Below are positions 44,216 to 57,032 of a stretch of 64,000 nt of DNA, piece by piece. The translations under genes were made by a program, and so were the position numbers. The stretch is from Platanthera guangdongensis (taxonomy: Eukaryota; Streptophyta; Magnoliopsida; Asparagales; Orchidaceae). Each line of letters opens with the position of its first letter. Positions within the stretch are counted from its first letter, which is position 1. The DNA lies in the NCBI GenBank assembly GCA_039583875.1, contig CM077165.1:66142757-66206756 (forward strand), written 5' to 3'. Below the pieces are notes generated by a model. The model did no database searches. It worked only from the letters and a program-made list of their open reading frames with translations, and was not told where the DNA came from.

Positions 44216-46225
44216 TGTTGGGTACATTGGAATGAATGTACCTGATTTGAAGAAGCCTCACCCTACTCAATGATATACATCAAAATGTATTTGATGTATT
44301 TTGAGTTGCCTTGTGCATGTTAAGTATTTGCAGGGAAAGCTGAAAAGTTTCTAAGTCCATGTGTCGACACCCAGAAGGAAAGTGTCGACACTTAAGAAGA
44401 CTTGTGTCGACACCCAGACAAGCAGTGTCGACACTTGGAGTAATTGTGTCGACACCAGGGATGCAGAGTCGACACCAGACAGAAAGTTTCGACACATGAA
44501 GGTTGTGTCGACACTCAATGAAGAGAAGTCCAGAGAAGCTGTGTCGACACTTAGAAGCAGTGTCGACACCCAGAGGAATTTGTCTACATCAGAAAGTGTC
44601 GACACTTGGAGGCTGTGTCGACACTCAGCAAATTTCAGCAGAGTCTAAGTATAAGTGTCGATATAATAAAGAATGCGTCGACACTTAGCAGAAGACTCAA
44701 CACATGAAGAAAGTGTCGACACAATGAAGAATGTGTCGACACACAGCAGAAGACTCAATACATGAAGAAAGTGTCGACACTTGGAGGCTATGTCGACACT
44801 CAGCAAAGTTCAACAAAATTCTAAGTACAAGTGTCGACACAAAGGAGATGTGTCGACACTCAACAAAAGTCTCAACATAAGAAGAATGTGTCGACCCAAG
44901 GAGAAGTGTCGACACTCAGCAAGTATCAACACAAAGGACAAGTGTCGACACCAAGAAGATTTGTCGACACTGAACAAGTTCAACACAAGAAGATGTGTCG
45001 ACACAAAGGAGTTGTGTCGACACTTACAAGAATTCAACTGAGTACTGAAGAACAAGGAGTTGTGTCGACACACAATATAAGTGTCGACACATATTGAAGA
45101 AGCTGTGTCGAGATATAAATTCTACAACACAAGGAGTTATGTCGACACCTTGAAGGCTAGTGTCGACACTTAGTCTACTTGTGTCGACACTTAGTCTATA
45201 AGTGTCGACACTTAAAGACAGACTGTCTCGACACTTTCAGACAGTTATAGATATTTCAAGAAGTGACTGGATTACATGACAGCTGCCATTCCAGCCGGTC
45301 TACTGCAACTGTCAGAGTTGTCAGAAAGCTGTTAGGAACCAGATCAGCCGGTCACCATGAAGAAGGCCTATATATAGGCTTATTCTGTCAACAGAAGAAG
45401 ATGATTCAACACAGATTAACACAAATCAGTTGAAGTGATCAGAAGATCTAAATAGTTGGAGAGAGAGCTCCTTCTAAGAAGACAGCCGTTGGAACAAGGC
45501 TGTGAAGAAAGTTTCAGACCTAGTTCTGATTCTTAAGTTGCAGTGATTGAAGATCAGCTGCAGAGAGTATCAACCCTATTGTTCTACATTCAAGAAGCTT
45601 TGAAGAAAGCCAAGTGAGGTTGATCTCAGCAGAGTTCTTTCAAGAACTCATCAAGAACCTGTCAACTCATCTCTCTTTTTTTGAGTTGTAGGTATATACT
45701 TTGTATTCTAAATTTCTTGTAGGATCCTTAGGTATCTGAGTTGTAAGCCTGTAACTATAAAGGCTGAGTGGTAGGGCCTGTGTGCCTGAGTGTAGGAGAT
45801 CTATTTCTCTGAGTGTAGGCCTGTTGTGGCTGAGTGTAGTCCTTATGGCTGAGTGTAGGCCTTGTTGAAGGCTGAGTGTAGGTCTTTGTGAAGACTGAGT
45901 TGTAGGGCCTTGGGCCTGAGCTGTAGGAACTTGTTTGGGGTTCTGAGTGTAAGATCTGAGGATCTGAGGTATTCTGGAGGAGTTTGGCCGAATCTAGTAC
46001 ACTACTAGATAGGCGAAGGGGGAAAGTGGATGTACCCAAACCTTGGGGAACCACTATAAATCTGTGTGTTCACTGTGTGCATGCTTTATTCTGTGATTGC
46101 TGATTGATTGCTGTGAAGAAGTAATTGTAAATCTGTGATATTATCTGCAATCTGCCTAAAAGTTTAAAAAAGATTTAGTCACCTATTCACCCCCCCCTCT
46201 AGGTGATTAGGTACAATTTCTTTCA
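44216..46225 (+). repeat. COP3 3' LTR (2010 bp, complete)
   Basis: It begins TGTTGGGTACATTGG and ends ATTTCTTTCA. It holds the GTGTCGACAC array (44361-45240), TATATATA near 45370, a GGCTGAGTGTAGG-type degenerate repeat (45740-45960), and a terminal hairpin TCACCTA...TAGGTGA around a C tract (46179-46207). Confidence 0.95.
45740..45960 (+). repeat. Degenerate CTGAGTGTAGG repeats in COP3 3' LTR
   Basis: About ten copies of CTGAGTGTAGG or CTGAGTTGTAGG lie 15-25 bp apart, downstream of the TATA box and so probably transcribed (R/U5). They are absent from the 5' LTR because of the deletion. Confidence 0.65.
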
Positions 46226-46230
46226 CCGCC
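46226..46230. repeat. COP3 target-site duplication, right copy (CCGCC)
   Basis: It matches 34678-34682. Confidence 0.95.
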
Positions 46231-49200
46231 ACTAAATTTATGCACATGCAAGTATTTCATCTCGAGCCTTCAGTTCGCGGGACCAAACTGTCCTGATTCC
46301 CTCAAACCCTTCATGGGTGAGCCTGCAACATATATCCCTCCAACCCATAGCGGGTGAGAACGCATAATAGTGCCTTTATTCAGTATCCCTCAAACCCATC
46401 ACGGGCGAGAATGAACCACAATGTCTTAACCTATTAGACTACACTTGTCTACGGGTTGTTATACTTAGTGATTTAAGGTTAATCTCAGGAATGCCCAGGG
46501 TATACCCGGTGAAGGGCTCTCGGGGGCACTAGGAACTACGATGGGATTACGCACAAAGTTCCCTTTCGCGAGGATATTTACTTTTGTTGGTGTCTACCCT
46601 TGATCCACACTTTGTTGTCATTATTACTCTCGAGTGATCCTAATGCCTTAAGATGTTTTCAGAAGGGCGACGGTCTTCCGCCGGCCTCCACTCCAGTTGC
46701 TATCCAAGGGCTTGCACTTTACTCTCATCACTAAGACAACTCTACCCACAAGGGTTATATTCCAATTGTAATCTCTAGCTCATCTGTCGATCTATCCCCC
46801 GATGGTCTTTATAGTAGAACCCACTTACACTAGCGCAACCCATGACCTAACACCACCCCGAAATAGAATTTCCACTTCCTTGGGCCACCTGCCCCTAACA
46901 ATTTATCCTAGGGTGGTGTGGGCTAATGAAGTGTGCATGTTGATTTTCATAATTTTCTTAGGTTATTAAAACTTCTAATTAAATCATTTAATTAATTCTC
47001 TAGGTCATTTAATACATGAAGTATCACAAATTTTAATCCACTGACCTAAGGAATTTTTTCTGAGTTGTATCTTGGTAAAATATTGTTGTCTACCAAAATT
47101 CATAATTTTCCTTGAAATAGTTCTATTTATTCCTTAATTAATAGAAATCTCACATAATAGCCATTTTCCAAAGGAAGTATAAGGAGTTCATTACTAAACA
47201 TTCTAAGAAAATTACAGCATACATATATTTGTAAAATAATGCTAAAGACAGAATTTCATGAACTTCCATGGAACAAGGACTACAAAATTTCATTACTAAT
47301 TATATTACCAAAACGCCACTAAGAGGTTTTAAAAATTACTGAATCATCTAAAAATGCTGAGAAAATTATACAAGGTTATTCATACTCAGATATATCACCA
47401 AGAAATTTTCCAAAATTTTCTACAGATTATTTTCATCAATTTTCTAATTAAGTATAATGAGGGTAAAAAAGGTAATTTCCACATAATTCCTATCAAAATT
47501 CTTCAAACATACAAATAAAAATTTTCAGGAGTTAAACCTAACATTATATTGACCTTGACAAAAATTCGGGATTTTATCTCAATGATGAGCCTATTTTTAC
47601 ATATAGTTTTTTAAAGTCCTATTATTTCAAAAATTCCAAATAATGAGATTTTTTGATTCCAAAAATCCCATTATTACCATGTGGGGTATATTTCACCCTA
47701 ATGAGCCTATGAAATCAATTCCATGATTTTTGGATGTTCCAAATAGGCCTAATACACAATAATTCAAAATTGGCTATTTGCACCCCAAGCCTTTGTATAA
47801 CCAACACATGCAAGTGAGTTTACCCAACATGCAGTGGTCCAAATGTTCTGAAAGTTTTACCATGCACATGTATAGTCCCCAAGGACATGCCACCAAAATT
47901 TGGGGCCATTTGGAGCCATAACACTCCAAACATTTCATTTATTTACTTTTTGATATTTAAGTAAAAACTATAGCAAATTTATTCCCAAAAATTCCCAATT
48001 TTAGTCAGGGGCTAAGTATGCCCTAATCATGCATGCATCCAAAATTTGGGGTCATTTTGATAATGGTTTGGCTTGGGCATCAATTTGAAATTTTGCCCTA
48101 GTCAAGGACCAGTCCTAACAAAACAGCCCTACAAGACAGTATACTGCACCAAATTATAAGATTAAGGTGACAATTTTAAGTTAAGAGGAAGGGCTACAAC
48201 TTTCATCGTAATCACCAGATCTAAAAATGCCTCTAAGGGGCCTAAAATAGACATGCAAAATGACTGAAATTGTGTGACATATATACCATAGTTTTTATTT
48301 TATTTAATTTAAAATCGGGTTGCATGAATCTTGATGCAAAATGGATAGGATCTGGTCGTCTTCTACCTCCAGCCGACGGCTAGGATTTATTCTGGCTGGG
48401 CCACCTTTGCTGGCTGTTTTCGGCCAGCTGGGCCACCACCACCGCCGGCGGATGTCGCCACCACCTTCACTGAGGTGGTGGCTAGCGATTCCCGGCGATG
48501 AGGCCGCCGGAGTTGGCTCCTCTAGCGAACCCGAGCAAGAAGAAAAGCTCGGAAAATTCTCCTTTTCCTCACATGGTATCGGGCTCAATTGAGCCCGATG
48601 TCTCTCCTAGAGGATCTAAAAAGCTAGTATGGGTAGAGAGATGGCGAAACGGACCTGAATCAGACCTTGGCGGCAAGTGCAGCGGCGGTTGGCCATGGTT
48701 AAGCTGCTCCGGCGATCTCCTGCTCAAAACCTCATTTCTTCACCAAAAGCTCTGCTCCAGGACTCGTTCTCCACTCGTTTCCACTCACTGAAGCTGATGG
48801 TGTGGTCGGTTTGAGCTGGAAGTGGCTTTATAAGGAGATACTCCCAAGGTGAGCTCGGTTTGGGCTTTGGTTGTATCAACAATGGTGACAAGTGGCCACG
48901 ATGCTCAACATTCTCTCTCAAATTCTTCTGGGAGGTCGACCAGCAGGCTTAGGCAGAAGGAATGAGGCCATATGGCCACCTCTCACCACCTTTCCATTTC
49001 TCTTTCATCTTTTTGGGTGATTTCCCCAAAATACCCTTTTCATGTGACCTCACTCTAAAACCAGAGGGGTAGGGGTTGTCTTTGACCACTTGGGCTGACA
49101 ATGGGCCAAGTTTGGTGGGCTTGGCTAAAGGAGAGTGGGCTTAGCGCTCATTTTCGTCTTTAGGTCAATTATGTTGACTAAGTTGACTTTTGAGTGGACC

Positions 49201-49615
49201 TGGTCAACCATGATGGGTGGGCTGACCCCACTTCATGGTCATGGGTCTAATGGCACCACCCAACATGGGTTGGGTCAATGTGGTGCCCTACTTGGGCGAA
49301 TTGGGCCTATAGGTATAGGTTTGACCAACTTAGGGCTATGGTTGACTTTGGTCAACTAGGGTCAAAGGGTTGAAATAATGACATGTCCTAGGGTCCACTT
49401 AGATTATTTTAGGGTTAGGGCAATGTGGTGGGGGTCATGATGTGGCTAGGTTTCATATTTAGGCTAGTTTGACCTAGTTTGACTTGGGCCCTATAGTGGG
49501 CCCCACATGGCTACAACTCACTCCCTAGGGTCAAACCTAGCTAAATTCCCTATCACCCACCCCTTGCCTAACCTAATCTAAGTTAAGGAGTATAGAAGTA
49601 ACATGGGATGTTACA
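46231..49615 (-). repeat. GYP-D 5' LTR, segment right of COP3
   Basis: It continues from ACTAAATTTATGCAC and aligns with 25112-28505 of the other LTR up to GGGATGTTACA. No gene is supported here; short open frames such as those near 48300-48920 have counterparts in the other LTR and follow its GC-rich patch. Confidence 0.93.
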
Positions 49616-49620
49616 GCCTA
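49616..49620. repeat. GYP-D target-site duplication, right copy (GCCTA)
   Basis: It matches 23832-23836. Confidence 0.9.
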
Positions 49621-52600
49621 CACCCACCTAACACCCCAACTCTCCTTCTTAAAAGCTTCACTAGACTCCAGGGATTGAGTTCCACACATTAGATGAAGGA
49701 GCCAAGGAGTTTCACTGTGCTGTTGCAGAAATCCGACCACAACCACCACCACCATGAAAATCCGGCGATCGGCAAGGCTACAGCCACCCACACATGTCCT
49801 CCTCCATTACTTCTTCCATGGGAAGTTCATAGCAATCTTTAGGGCCAAGGTTCGGGCTCAATTGAGCCTGATCCAATTCAAAAAAATTCCTTGTTTTTCC
49901 GTTATTTTGCACTTGTCCGGATCCCCGGAATAAGGCTCTCCGGCGGCTGTGCTTCCGCCTGGCGACAACCACCACCTCAACGGAGGTGGTGGTGGCGGTG
50001 TCCGGCCGGGGAGGTGGCCAGATGGCCGGCGGCAGCGTGTGGAAGATGCTCCAGGAAAATCCAATCCAGGTCGTCGGCTGGAGGTTGAAGACAACTGGAT
50101 GCCGTCCAAGGCACCCCAAGATTCGTACTGTATAGAAATCAAACTATAGGTTTATGATTTACATTTTAACGATTCTATCATATATAATGTAATTAATGGT
50201 TTTAATTTTTAAAAATACTTAGAGGTTATTTCAGATTAGATGATCAACACATAAATTGTAGCCCTGTGTGTCTACTTTAATTCGAAATTGGCTTGAACCA
50301 ATTTGGGTGCCTGGTTTGACCAGGGCACTCATTTTGGTAGGATCTATACCTACGGCTAGGTAGAAATTAAAATGGATGCCCACCGTTCATCTCTGGTTAA
50401 AATGACTTGAAATTTGGACATGGAGTCATCCTAGTCTATATCTAGGTCTGCCCAAAAATGACAATTTTTGGGGATAATGTTTCTATAGTTTTGGAAATTA
50501 TTTAATTTATCTAGGGTAAATTAATTTAGGTACCAAATGATCTCCAAACTCACCCAAATTTTGGTGAGAGATGCTTGGAGTCATTATAAAGCTGTGGTTA
50601 CAATTTCATCACATTTGGAGGTGGTTTGAACAGAAATCAAGCAAACCCTAGCCTTGCCCTAAAAAGGGCATTTTGGTCAAAAAGTGCACTTTGGGTTTTT
50701 GAGTTGCATAATAACCTCAACAGAGGTTGAAATTGGGGCCACTGGCTTGGCATGGCTTTTAACACCTCCCCATGGATGATGGGGTAGATTGGAATAGATT
50801 TGCCCTAAGATCTAAGGACAAATCCTAAGGAATGGCTTTTGTGCCTTGTGAAGGGCATGAGGCCAAAAGACCTTGAATGACTTCAAATTTAGTAGGGAGG
50901 GTTCTAGGGTAGCTAAAGCCCTCTAGTAAAAATTTCAGTGGATTTGGGAAAGGGTAGGCTCCACAAAACCCTAACCCTAGTTTAGGTCAAAAACATTGAA
51001 GTGCTAGAAAAGGTTAGTAAAACTCCTTGAACAATAATGAAATTTGGGTAGTGTGGTCATAAAGATAGATTGAACCTCTAGTAATTTAATTGGGAATTTT
51101 GGATCAATATTCTTAGCACTTTCTTTGTAACTCATGATTTTGACCTAATTAATCATTAGGTCATTATGATCTCACTGCCCATTGGAAGGTCATGAAAAGT
51201 TGGCAGAGGGAGTTTTAGATCTCAATGCCTATGTATGAATTTTATTAGAATATGTGGATACATATTTGCAGTACCTACTTAACAAGCTCAATAACCTGAA
51301 AAATTGTGCAATAATTTGTATAGAGCTCATTACTTTCAAATAAATTATGAAACTTGACTTAGAGCATTTATATTTCCTTACAATCATCCTTGAATTTGTA
51401 AGAATTTTTGGGAATAGTTTTTTGCACTTGCCTCTTAAAATTGATAAAAATAGTTTATATTCAAAAATTGATTTAGAGGCGTAACCTTATTGGAAAATGG
51501 GGAGACTCTGGATTCTGTGTTAAATAACCATCTTGAATTTATCAAAAATTTGGTAGAGCATGTACTTGTTTGAAATTGGTACTTCATGTTCAAATTTAGG
51601 ATTTTTGGATGACAAGAATAATTAAATAAAATATCAGATAAATAGGGAAAATTATGAAATTCTGGTGTTAAGCTAAAAGGTCATGACAACCTTATAATAA
51701 TTATTATAGGGGTATTGGATGAATATTTTGAGTACCTCTCATGTTACACATCATATAGCTTAAGTGGTCTGCATTTAGTAAAACTGCAGAAATTAAGTTG
51801 GAGTATGATTTTGGGCACATGAGTTGAGGTTAGTTGTTTGCTGGGTTGGATGAATAGAAATGAGTTCATCGTTGGAAGATGGGATGAGTAGAGTGTTGAA
51901 TTCGCTAGTGTTAAGTGTACTCGTGGTCGACGAAACATCATCTTCCCCGTAGGAGAGGAAGTGTCAAATACACTAGGGTAATATCCAGTATAATATTTAA
52001 GGGGTGGGATATGAGTAGCAACCAATAAAAGTAAGTGCCTTGCGAAAGGGATCTTTGGGTGTAATCCCATCATAGCTCCTAGTGCCCTCGAGAGCCATTC
52101 ACGGGGAATACCTTGGGCAGTCATGAGCTAAACCTAAATTGTAGGCAAAACAAAAATGCAAGAGTAACTAGTAAATCTAGGGTTTCACCTTCACACACCT
52201 CGATGCCTCGGGGAGATAGGTTGGGACACTCGGGCAGTAGGCCCAGTGGTTTTGGTGATGGGCAGGTTAGCCCGACGAGCTTTGGCTCGGTTATGGTTTG
52301 TGATGGGCAGGTTGGCCCGGCAAGCTTTGGCTGGGTTGAAGTTTATGACGGACAGGATGGTCTGGGGAGCTTTGGCTCTGTAGCTGATACATAAGGTTGC
52401 ATGTGCATAAGAATAATGTGGTGGGTCTTCGGTATTGGTGAGTCGATGCACCGACGCCAATACGTTGACTCGGCTAGTGTGCTTTAGCACTTGGCCAATT
52501 AAGTCCGGTGTGCCAGCCGGCAAGAGTACGCAGGAGCTCCGCTTAGTGCACCAGTGTTGAGGTGTACGATAGGTCTGACTGGTAGTGCAATTACCGGTTT

Positions 52601-53642
52601 AGAGGTGGGCAAGGCCCAACCCACCGCTTCTGTTTGCCACTACGGAGGTATCCTGGGAGGTTCGGCTCCAGAAAGGGGGAACTAAAGGTCTGTGTACACA
52701 AAGTCGGGTGGGTGAGTTGCACTTGCATGTTCGCATCATGGCATAAATGTATTTCATAGCATAATCATTGCACATAACCGACACATATTGTATAAGTGGT
52801 ATGAGACGCTTTATCCAATAGGTCCTGCAAATTGACCCCTTGATTTATAGGTTCGTGGAGTGTTCTTATAAGTTAAGGTTTTCATTCAGTATTATAAATA
52901 TATGCTTGCTAGAAAACTGACACCCTATCATATAAATTGGTATGGGACTTTTTATACGATATGAGCCCTACAAAAGATCCCTTGGCTTATGTGTTTTTCA
53001 TATAAGTTAAGGTTACTTTCTTGTTCAGTTTTTCATACCTTTATTACTGTCATATATACTATAGAATTGCTAGATTAATTCTGCCGCCATCTGCTTAATT
53101 GTTATTCTCCACCTTCATGTCCTCTCCTTTCCTTCTCCCCGCTCGGTGCCTAGTAGCCATGGGGGAAGGGGCGGGGGATGATAGGACTTAGTCTTTTAGA
53201 CTAACGGTTTTCGAACCACATCATTTTAGGGGACCATGGAGCCCAACATGGAGGAGCAGCCCCGGAGGTCGGCACGCTTGGAGTTGGGGCAGTCTAGTAC
53301 CAGAGTTCAGACGACAACGATTGTGAGTTCTATTCTCTACTAGTTGTTTTAGTTTTGCTTCCGCGATGAGAGATTTGTAGTGAGCCATTGATGTACTGGG
53401 CATGAGCCCAAGATTTTAGGATTTCATTATATCTGTGGACACTCCGATTGTGGAGTTTATTTACTATATTTATGTTATTTTTGTGGACTTGCCTCTTACT
53501 ATTTTGCTATAGCTGTGATCGTTTTGGCCGGCAGGATCGACATTTTGTATTGATGAGCTTCCCGGGTGAGAAGATGTCAACGCAAAGCGTCGGTTCTAGG
53601 CCTAAGACCACGGTGTTTTAAAGGAAAAATGGGGGTCTTACA
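49621..53642 (+). repeat. GYP-B 5' LTR, segment 3 (to LTR end)
   Basis: It resumes after the GYP-D duplication and ends GGGGTCTTACA at 53642, two bases before the primer site. Short blocks match the GYP-D LTR in reverse orientation, for example GGGAACTAAAGGTCTGTG near 52677 and the GGGCTCAATTGAGCC palindrome near 49853. This shows the two families are related. No ORF is supported. Confidence 0.82.
52255..52389 (+). repeat. Three 45-bp tandem repeats in GYP-B LTR
   Basis: Units start at 52255, 52300 and 52345 with GTGATGGGCAGG or a variant and carry GAGCTTTGGCT near the end. The period is a multiple of three, which leaves a short frame open; I do not regard it as a gene. Confidence 0.75.
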
Positions 53643-53644
53643 AG

Positions 53645-53656
53645 TGGTATCAAAGC
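53645..53656 (+). promoter_or_regulatory. GYP-B primer-binding site (Met tRNA)
   Basis: TGGTATCAAAGC starts 2 nt after the LTR end; one mismatch to the usual TGGTATCAGAGC. The leader to the gag ATG is about 160 bp. Confidence 0.85.
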
Positions 53657-53813
53657 AAACCTCGATCGAAAAGTAGCAGTCCATAACCCCTGGGTCACAC
53701 CCGTGCATGTTTAGTTTGGGGACAAACTAAGCAGCGGAAGCAGTGGTGTGCCCATTTGGGGGATCACATGTAAATCATCCACTTTTAATTAGGATTGAAT
53801 CGACTACTTACAA

Positions 53814-54956
53814 ATGGATTTTGTTACACAGCCCCCAGCACAGCCTACACCACAGGGCGGAGTCTAGGAAATTTCGGATGTTGCACCACCTCCCCAGGTC
53901 CCCACTCCATTCTTATAGTTAGAGATGGGACAGCCTCTGATAGTTATCTTGGAGGCTTTTAGGGCTCAACAGGTTCCGGCTTCGTAGACAAACCCGGGGG
54001 CCAACTGGCTGAGTATTTTTCGAGGACTTTCTCCCCCATCCTACTTGGGGACAGAGTCAGCCGTTCGGACGGAAGAGTGGCTGGACATTATGTATGAGAT
54101 GCTGACTGGGATCCGGTGCCCATGGGAAGAGAGGGTGCCCTTGGTAGTCTCTTGCTTGGAGTCCCATGCCAAGAGATGGTGGAAGACATCGCTGGACACG
54201 ACGTTTGCTGACCGAGAGGTTACTGAGATAGCTTGGGGTGAATTCAGGGCCGCACTATTGGAGCATTTTGTTCCGCAGTCGGCCAGAGACGAGCTGGAGG
54301 ATAGATTTTTACAGTTGAGATAGGGCAGCAAGACAGTGGTGGAGTATCATCGGGAGTTCAACCACCTAGCCCGGTTTGGGGATTCTTATCAATTGGATGA
54401 GGTAGGTTACACTAAGAGGTTATATAAGGGCCTGCGAGAGGATCTGAGGGAGGCTTTGTTGTTCGTGTCCGACGGGCCTATTCCTCGGATATTGGAGATG
54501 GCAAAAAGGATCGAGGCAGATTGGCATACTACCCGAGGCCGGAAGCGGGTAACTGAGGATCAGGGCCGGGGAGCCCGAAATGATCAGTGACGGGGCCGCA
54601 TCATAGATGGGAGAAGAGTAGAAGTCTATCCTCATCAGGAGGTGAGACAAGAGCAGAGGGAACCAGTAGTGGTGGACCCTCAGCCACCCCAGATACGGGA
54701 GTTGCAGAGACTCGGGGGTATGATATATCCCCTGCCAGAATGCTTCAACTGTCATCATGTGGGGCATATCCGGAGTAACAACCCATGAGGGGGGCACCAC
54801 CACCAGCACCACCGGCTGCCCCGCCAGCTCAGTATTTTGGAGGTCGAGGACATGTCCGAGGTCGTGGATACCAGGGCAGAGACCACATGCAAGAGAGGGA
54901 GCAAGTGTATGCACTGGATCTTACTAAACAACGGAATCCGGATCAAGTGATCTTAG
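53814..54956 (+). pseudogene. gag: GYP-B gag; several nonsense codons
   Basis: It starts ATGGATTTTGTTACACAG. The capsid region shows WLDIMYEMLTGIRCP, CLESHAKRWWKTS, VEYHREFNHLARF and YKGLREDLREALLF. The zinc knuckle (54738-54780) reads CFNCHHVGHIRSNN, so its last Cys is lost. After a TGA and a one-base shift, a Pro/Ala run and RGRGYQGR lead to VYALDLTKQRNPDQVIL at the splice donor. Premature stops include TAG in the N-terminal part near 53865, 53919 and 53985, TAG at 54321 and TGA at 54588. Most are one transition from Gln or Arg codons. Confidence 0.85.
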
Positions 54957-55072
54957 GTACTCCAATTAATTTTAAGTTTTCTCTTTCCTAGATAATTAGA
55001 GTTATGGATATAGAACTGATAAACTAGGAAAGAAAACCGCAATTAGATTTCTAAGACTTTAAACTACCCCAG
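54957..55072 (+). other. Predicted 116-nt intron between GYP-B gag and protease
   Basis: The donor TTAG|GTACTCC follows NPDQVIL, and the acceptor AAACTACCCCAG precedes the SGKPAYMLFDTG protease exon. The frame is closed inside (TAG at 54989). Joining is off by one base in this copy, probably a later deletion, since GYP-C joins in frame. Position matches GYP-D and GYP-C. Confidence 0.55.
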
Positions 55073-56644
55073 GCAAGTCTTCATCAGCGGAAAGCCCGCC
55101 TATATGCTATTCGATACGGGTGCTTTGCACTCGTTCGTGTCGGAAGCCTTCGTGGAAGGGCTGGAAGGCATGGAGAGGTTCACTGGCTTGATGATAAGGA
55201 TACGGCTACCAGACGGATCAGAGTTATTCACCACCGCTCGCTACAATATGGAGGCGGAGATCGGCGGAAAGATATTTGAAGCACCAGCGATGATCATGAA
55301 GATGTCAGTCTTTCATTTGATCCTGGGAATGACATGGTTGCACTGGAACCATGCTCAGATTGACTGCATGTCCAAGAGGATTACTGTGAGGCATGGGGAT
55401 TCCTACATCATCATCGAAGGTATTAGATCTATTCCCCCTCTCTTGCTTCATACGTGCAGTCCGTCAAGGCCCACTTACAGGGGCAGGAAGTCTATGAAGT
55501 GTTGTTCGAAATGGCTGAGGCCAAGGGTTAAATCTCGGATATCCCGGTGGTGCGAGATTTTGTCGACGTATTCCTAGATAAGCTGCCAGGGCTACCCCCG
55601 TACCGGGAGCAGGACTTTCGGATACAGTTGGTGCCGGGGGCTAAGCCGGCATCTAGAGCCCCTTACCGGATTGCCCCAAAAGAGTTGACAGAGTTTCGAA
55701 GCCAGCTCCAAGAACTAGTGGAAGCCGGATTTGTCCGACCAAGCTCTTCACCATGGGGAGCCCCGGTCTTGTTCGTCAAGAGGAAGGACGGGACACTTAG
55801 GTTGTGCATCGACTACCGAGCACTGAACTGAATAACGGTCCGGAATAACTATCCACTGCCAAGGATAGATGAGCTGTTTGACCAGCTGGAGTGCGCACAT
55901 TTCTTTTCAAAATTGGATTTGAGGTCGGGCTACTATCAACTGCGGATCCAGGAGGAGGATAAACCGAAGACTGCCTTTAGTAGCAGATATAGGCTATTTG
56001 AGTTCACCGTGATGCCTTTCGAGCTCACGAATGCAACGTCGGCATTCATGAGCCTCATGAATCAGGTGTTTGAGGCATATCTGGATGTGTTCTTCATTGT
56101 ATTTTTTGATGACATCCTCATTTACTCTAGGACAGAGGAGGAGCACACACGACATCTGACGCTGACCCTGGAGAGACCGCGGGAGCACCAGCTTTATGCG
56201 AAGATCAGCAAATGCCAGTTCTGGTTGAGGGAGGTGGCTTTTCTAGGCCATATCATCAGTGGTGCTGGGTTGACAGTGGATCCTGCGAAGATTCAGGCAG
56301 TTCGGGATTGGCCGCAACTGAAGTCGGCCACAGATGTACGGAGTTTTCTAGGACTTGCCGGTTACTACCGGAAGTTCGTGGAGGGATTTTCTCGTATTGC
56401 CCTTCCACTCACATCCCTGACAAGGAAGGATGTGCCCTTTGTCTGTACCACGCAGTGTGAGGTGGCTTTTTGGAGCTGAAGGGTCGGCTCACCTCAGCTC
56501 TTATACTTGCCATTCCTTCGGGGAAAGAAGGGTTCCAGGTCTACATCGACGCTTCCTACTAGGGCATGGGTGAGGTACTGATGCAGAATGGTCATGTTAT
56601 AACATACGCTTCTCGGCAGCTGAAGAAGCATGAGCAGAACTACC

Positions 56645-56649
56645 CAGTT
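56645..56649. repeat. TRIM target-site duplication, left copy (CAGTT)
   Basis: It matches 57154-57158. Removing the TRIM and one copy restores continuous RNase H coding (NYPV followed by HDLE). Confidence 0.92.
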
Positions 56650-56770
56650 TGAAGGATCAAGCGCATAACCAACTGTTCCAAAAGCCCGGACTGTTGGAAA
56701 GGGTGCTACTTTATTTCTTAAATAAGTAGAAGAGCTCCACGGGTCAAGTGAAGGAACGCCTGACCCAACA
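56650..56770 (-). repeat. TRIM terminal repeat (3' on minus strand), 121 bp
   Basis: Direct repeat of 57033-57153. Confidence 0.92.
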
Positions 56771-56800
56771 ATCCCCCCCCGACGTCCAGCACAACCCGTC

Positions 56801-56940
56801 GGCTCAGAGGTGGAGTTACCACATGGCCCACATGGCTCAGAGGTGGGGTTACTACATGGCCCACACGGCTTAGAGGTGGGGTTACCACATGTCCACGGTT
56901 GCACGACTCAGAGGTGGGGTTACCACATGTCCATGGTTGC
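56801..56940 (-). repeat. Short tandem repeats in the TRIM interior
   Basis: About four units of 33-40 bp built on CAGAGGTGGGGTTACCACATG with CCCACA or CCACGG tails. Confidence 0.75.
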
Positions 56941-57032
56941 CTGACCCGCCGGACCCACACAGGTAGAAGGGAAAAATCAGGATTTAATAGCGCTCCCCCG
57001 GTCTTGAACCCGTGACCTGCTCTGATACCAAT

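Larger units (their letters stand above)
34683..46225 (+). mobile_element. COP3: Sirevirus-like Ty1/copia element, 5' LTR/gag junction deleted
   Basis: It has a truncated 5' LTR (about 1.51 kb), partial gag, pol, a palindrome/TATA spacer, ORF3, a polypurine tract and a complete 2010-bp 3' LTR, with TSD CCGCC. The end of the 5' LTR, the primer site and the gag N-terminus are missing. The two LTR copies differ visibly little, less than in COP2 or GYP-D, so this is probably among the youngest insertions. It belongs to a different family from COP1/COP2: the LTRs do not align outside the GTGTCGACAC motif and the terminal hairpin. Confidence 0.94.
23837..49615 (-). mobile_element. GYP-D: Ty3/gypsy chromovirus with 4.67 kb LTRs, split by COP3
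   Basis: On the minus strand: 5' LTR (right side, interrupted by COP3), Met-tRNA primer site, gag, 92-nt intron, protease, RT, RNase H, integrase, chromodomain, polypurine region and 3' LTR (left side). The LTRs are 4669 bp and, once COP3 and its TSD are removed, about 4673 bp. The TSD is GCCTA. It is inserted in the GYP-B LTR in the opposite orientation and is related to GYP-B in both LTR and protein sequence. Many stops and frameshifts. Confidence 0.93.

Noticed and set aside
52113..52394. Gly/Phe-rich 93-codon frame with repeated DGQV-SFG peptides
   Set aside because: Caused by the 45-bp tandem repeat (a multiple of three) inside the GYP-B LTR.
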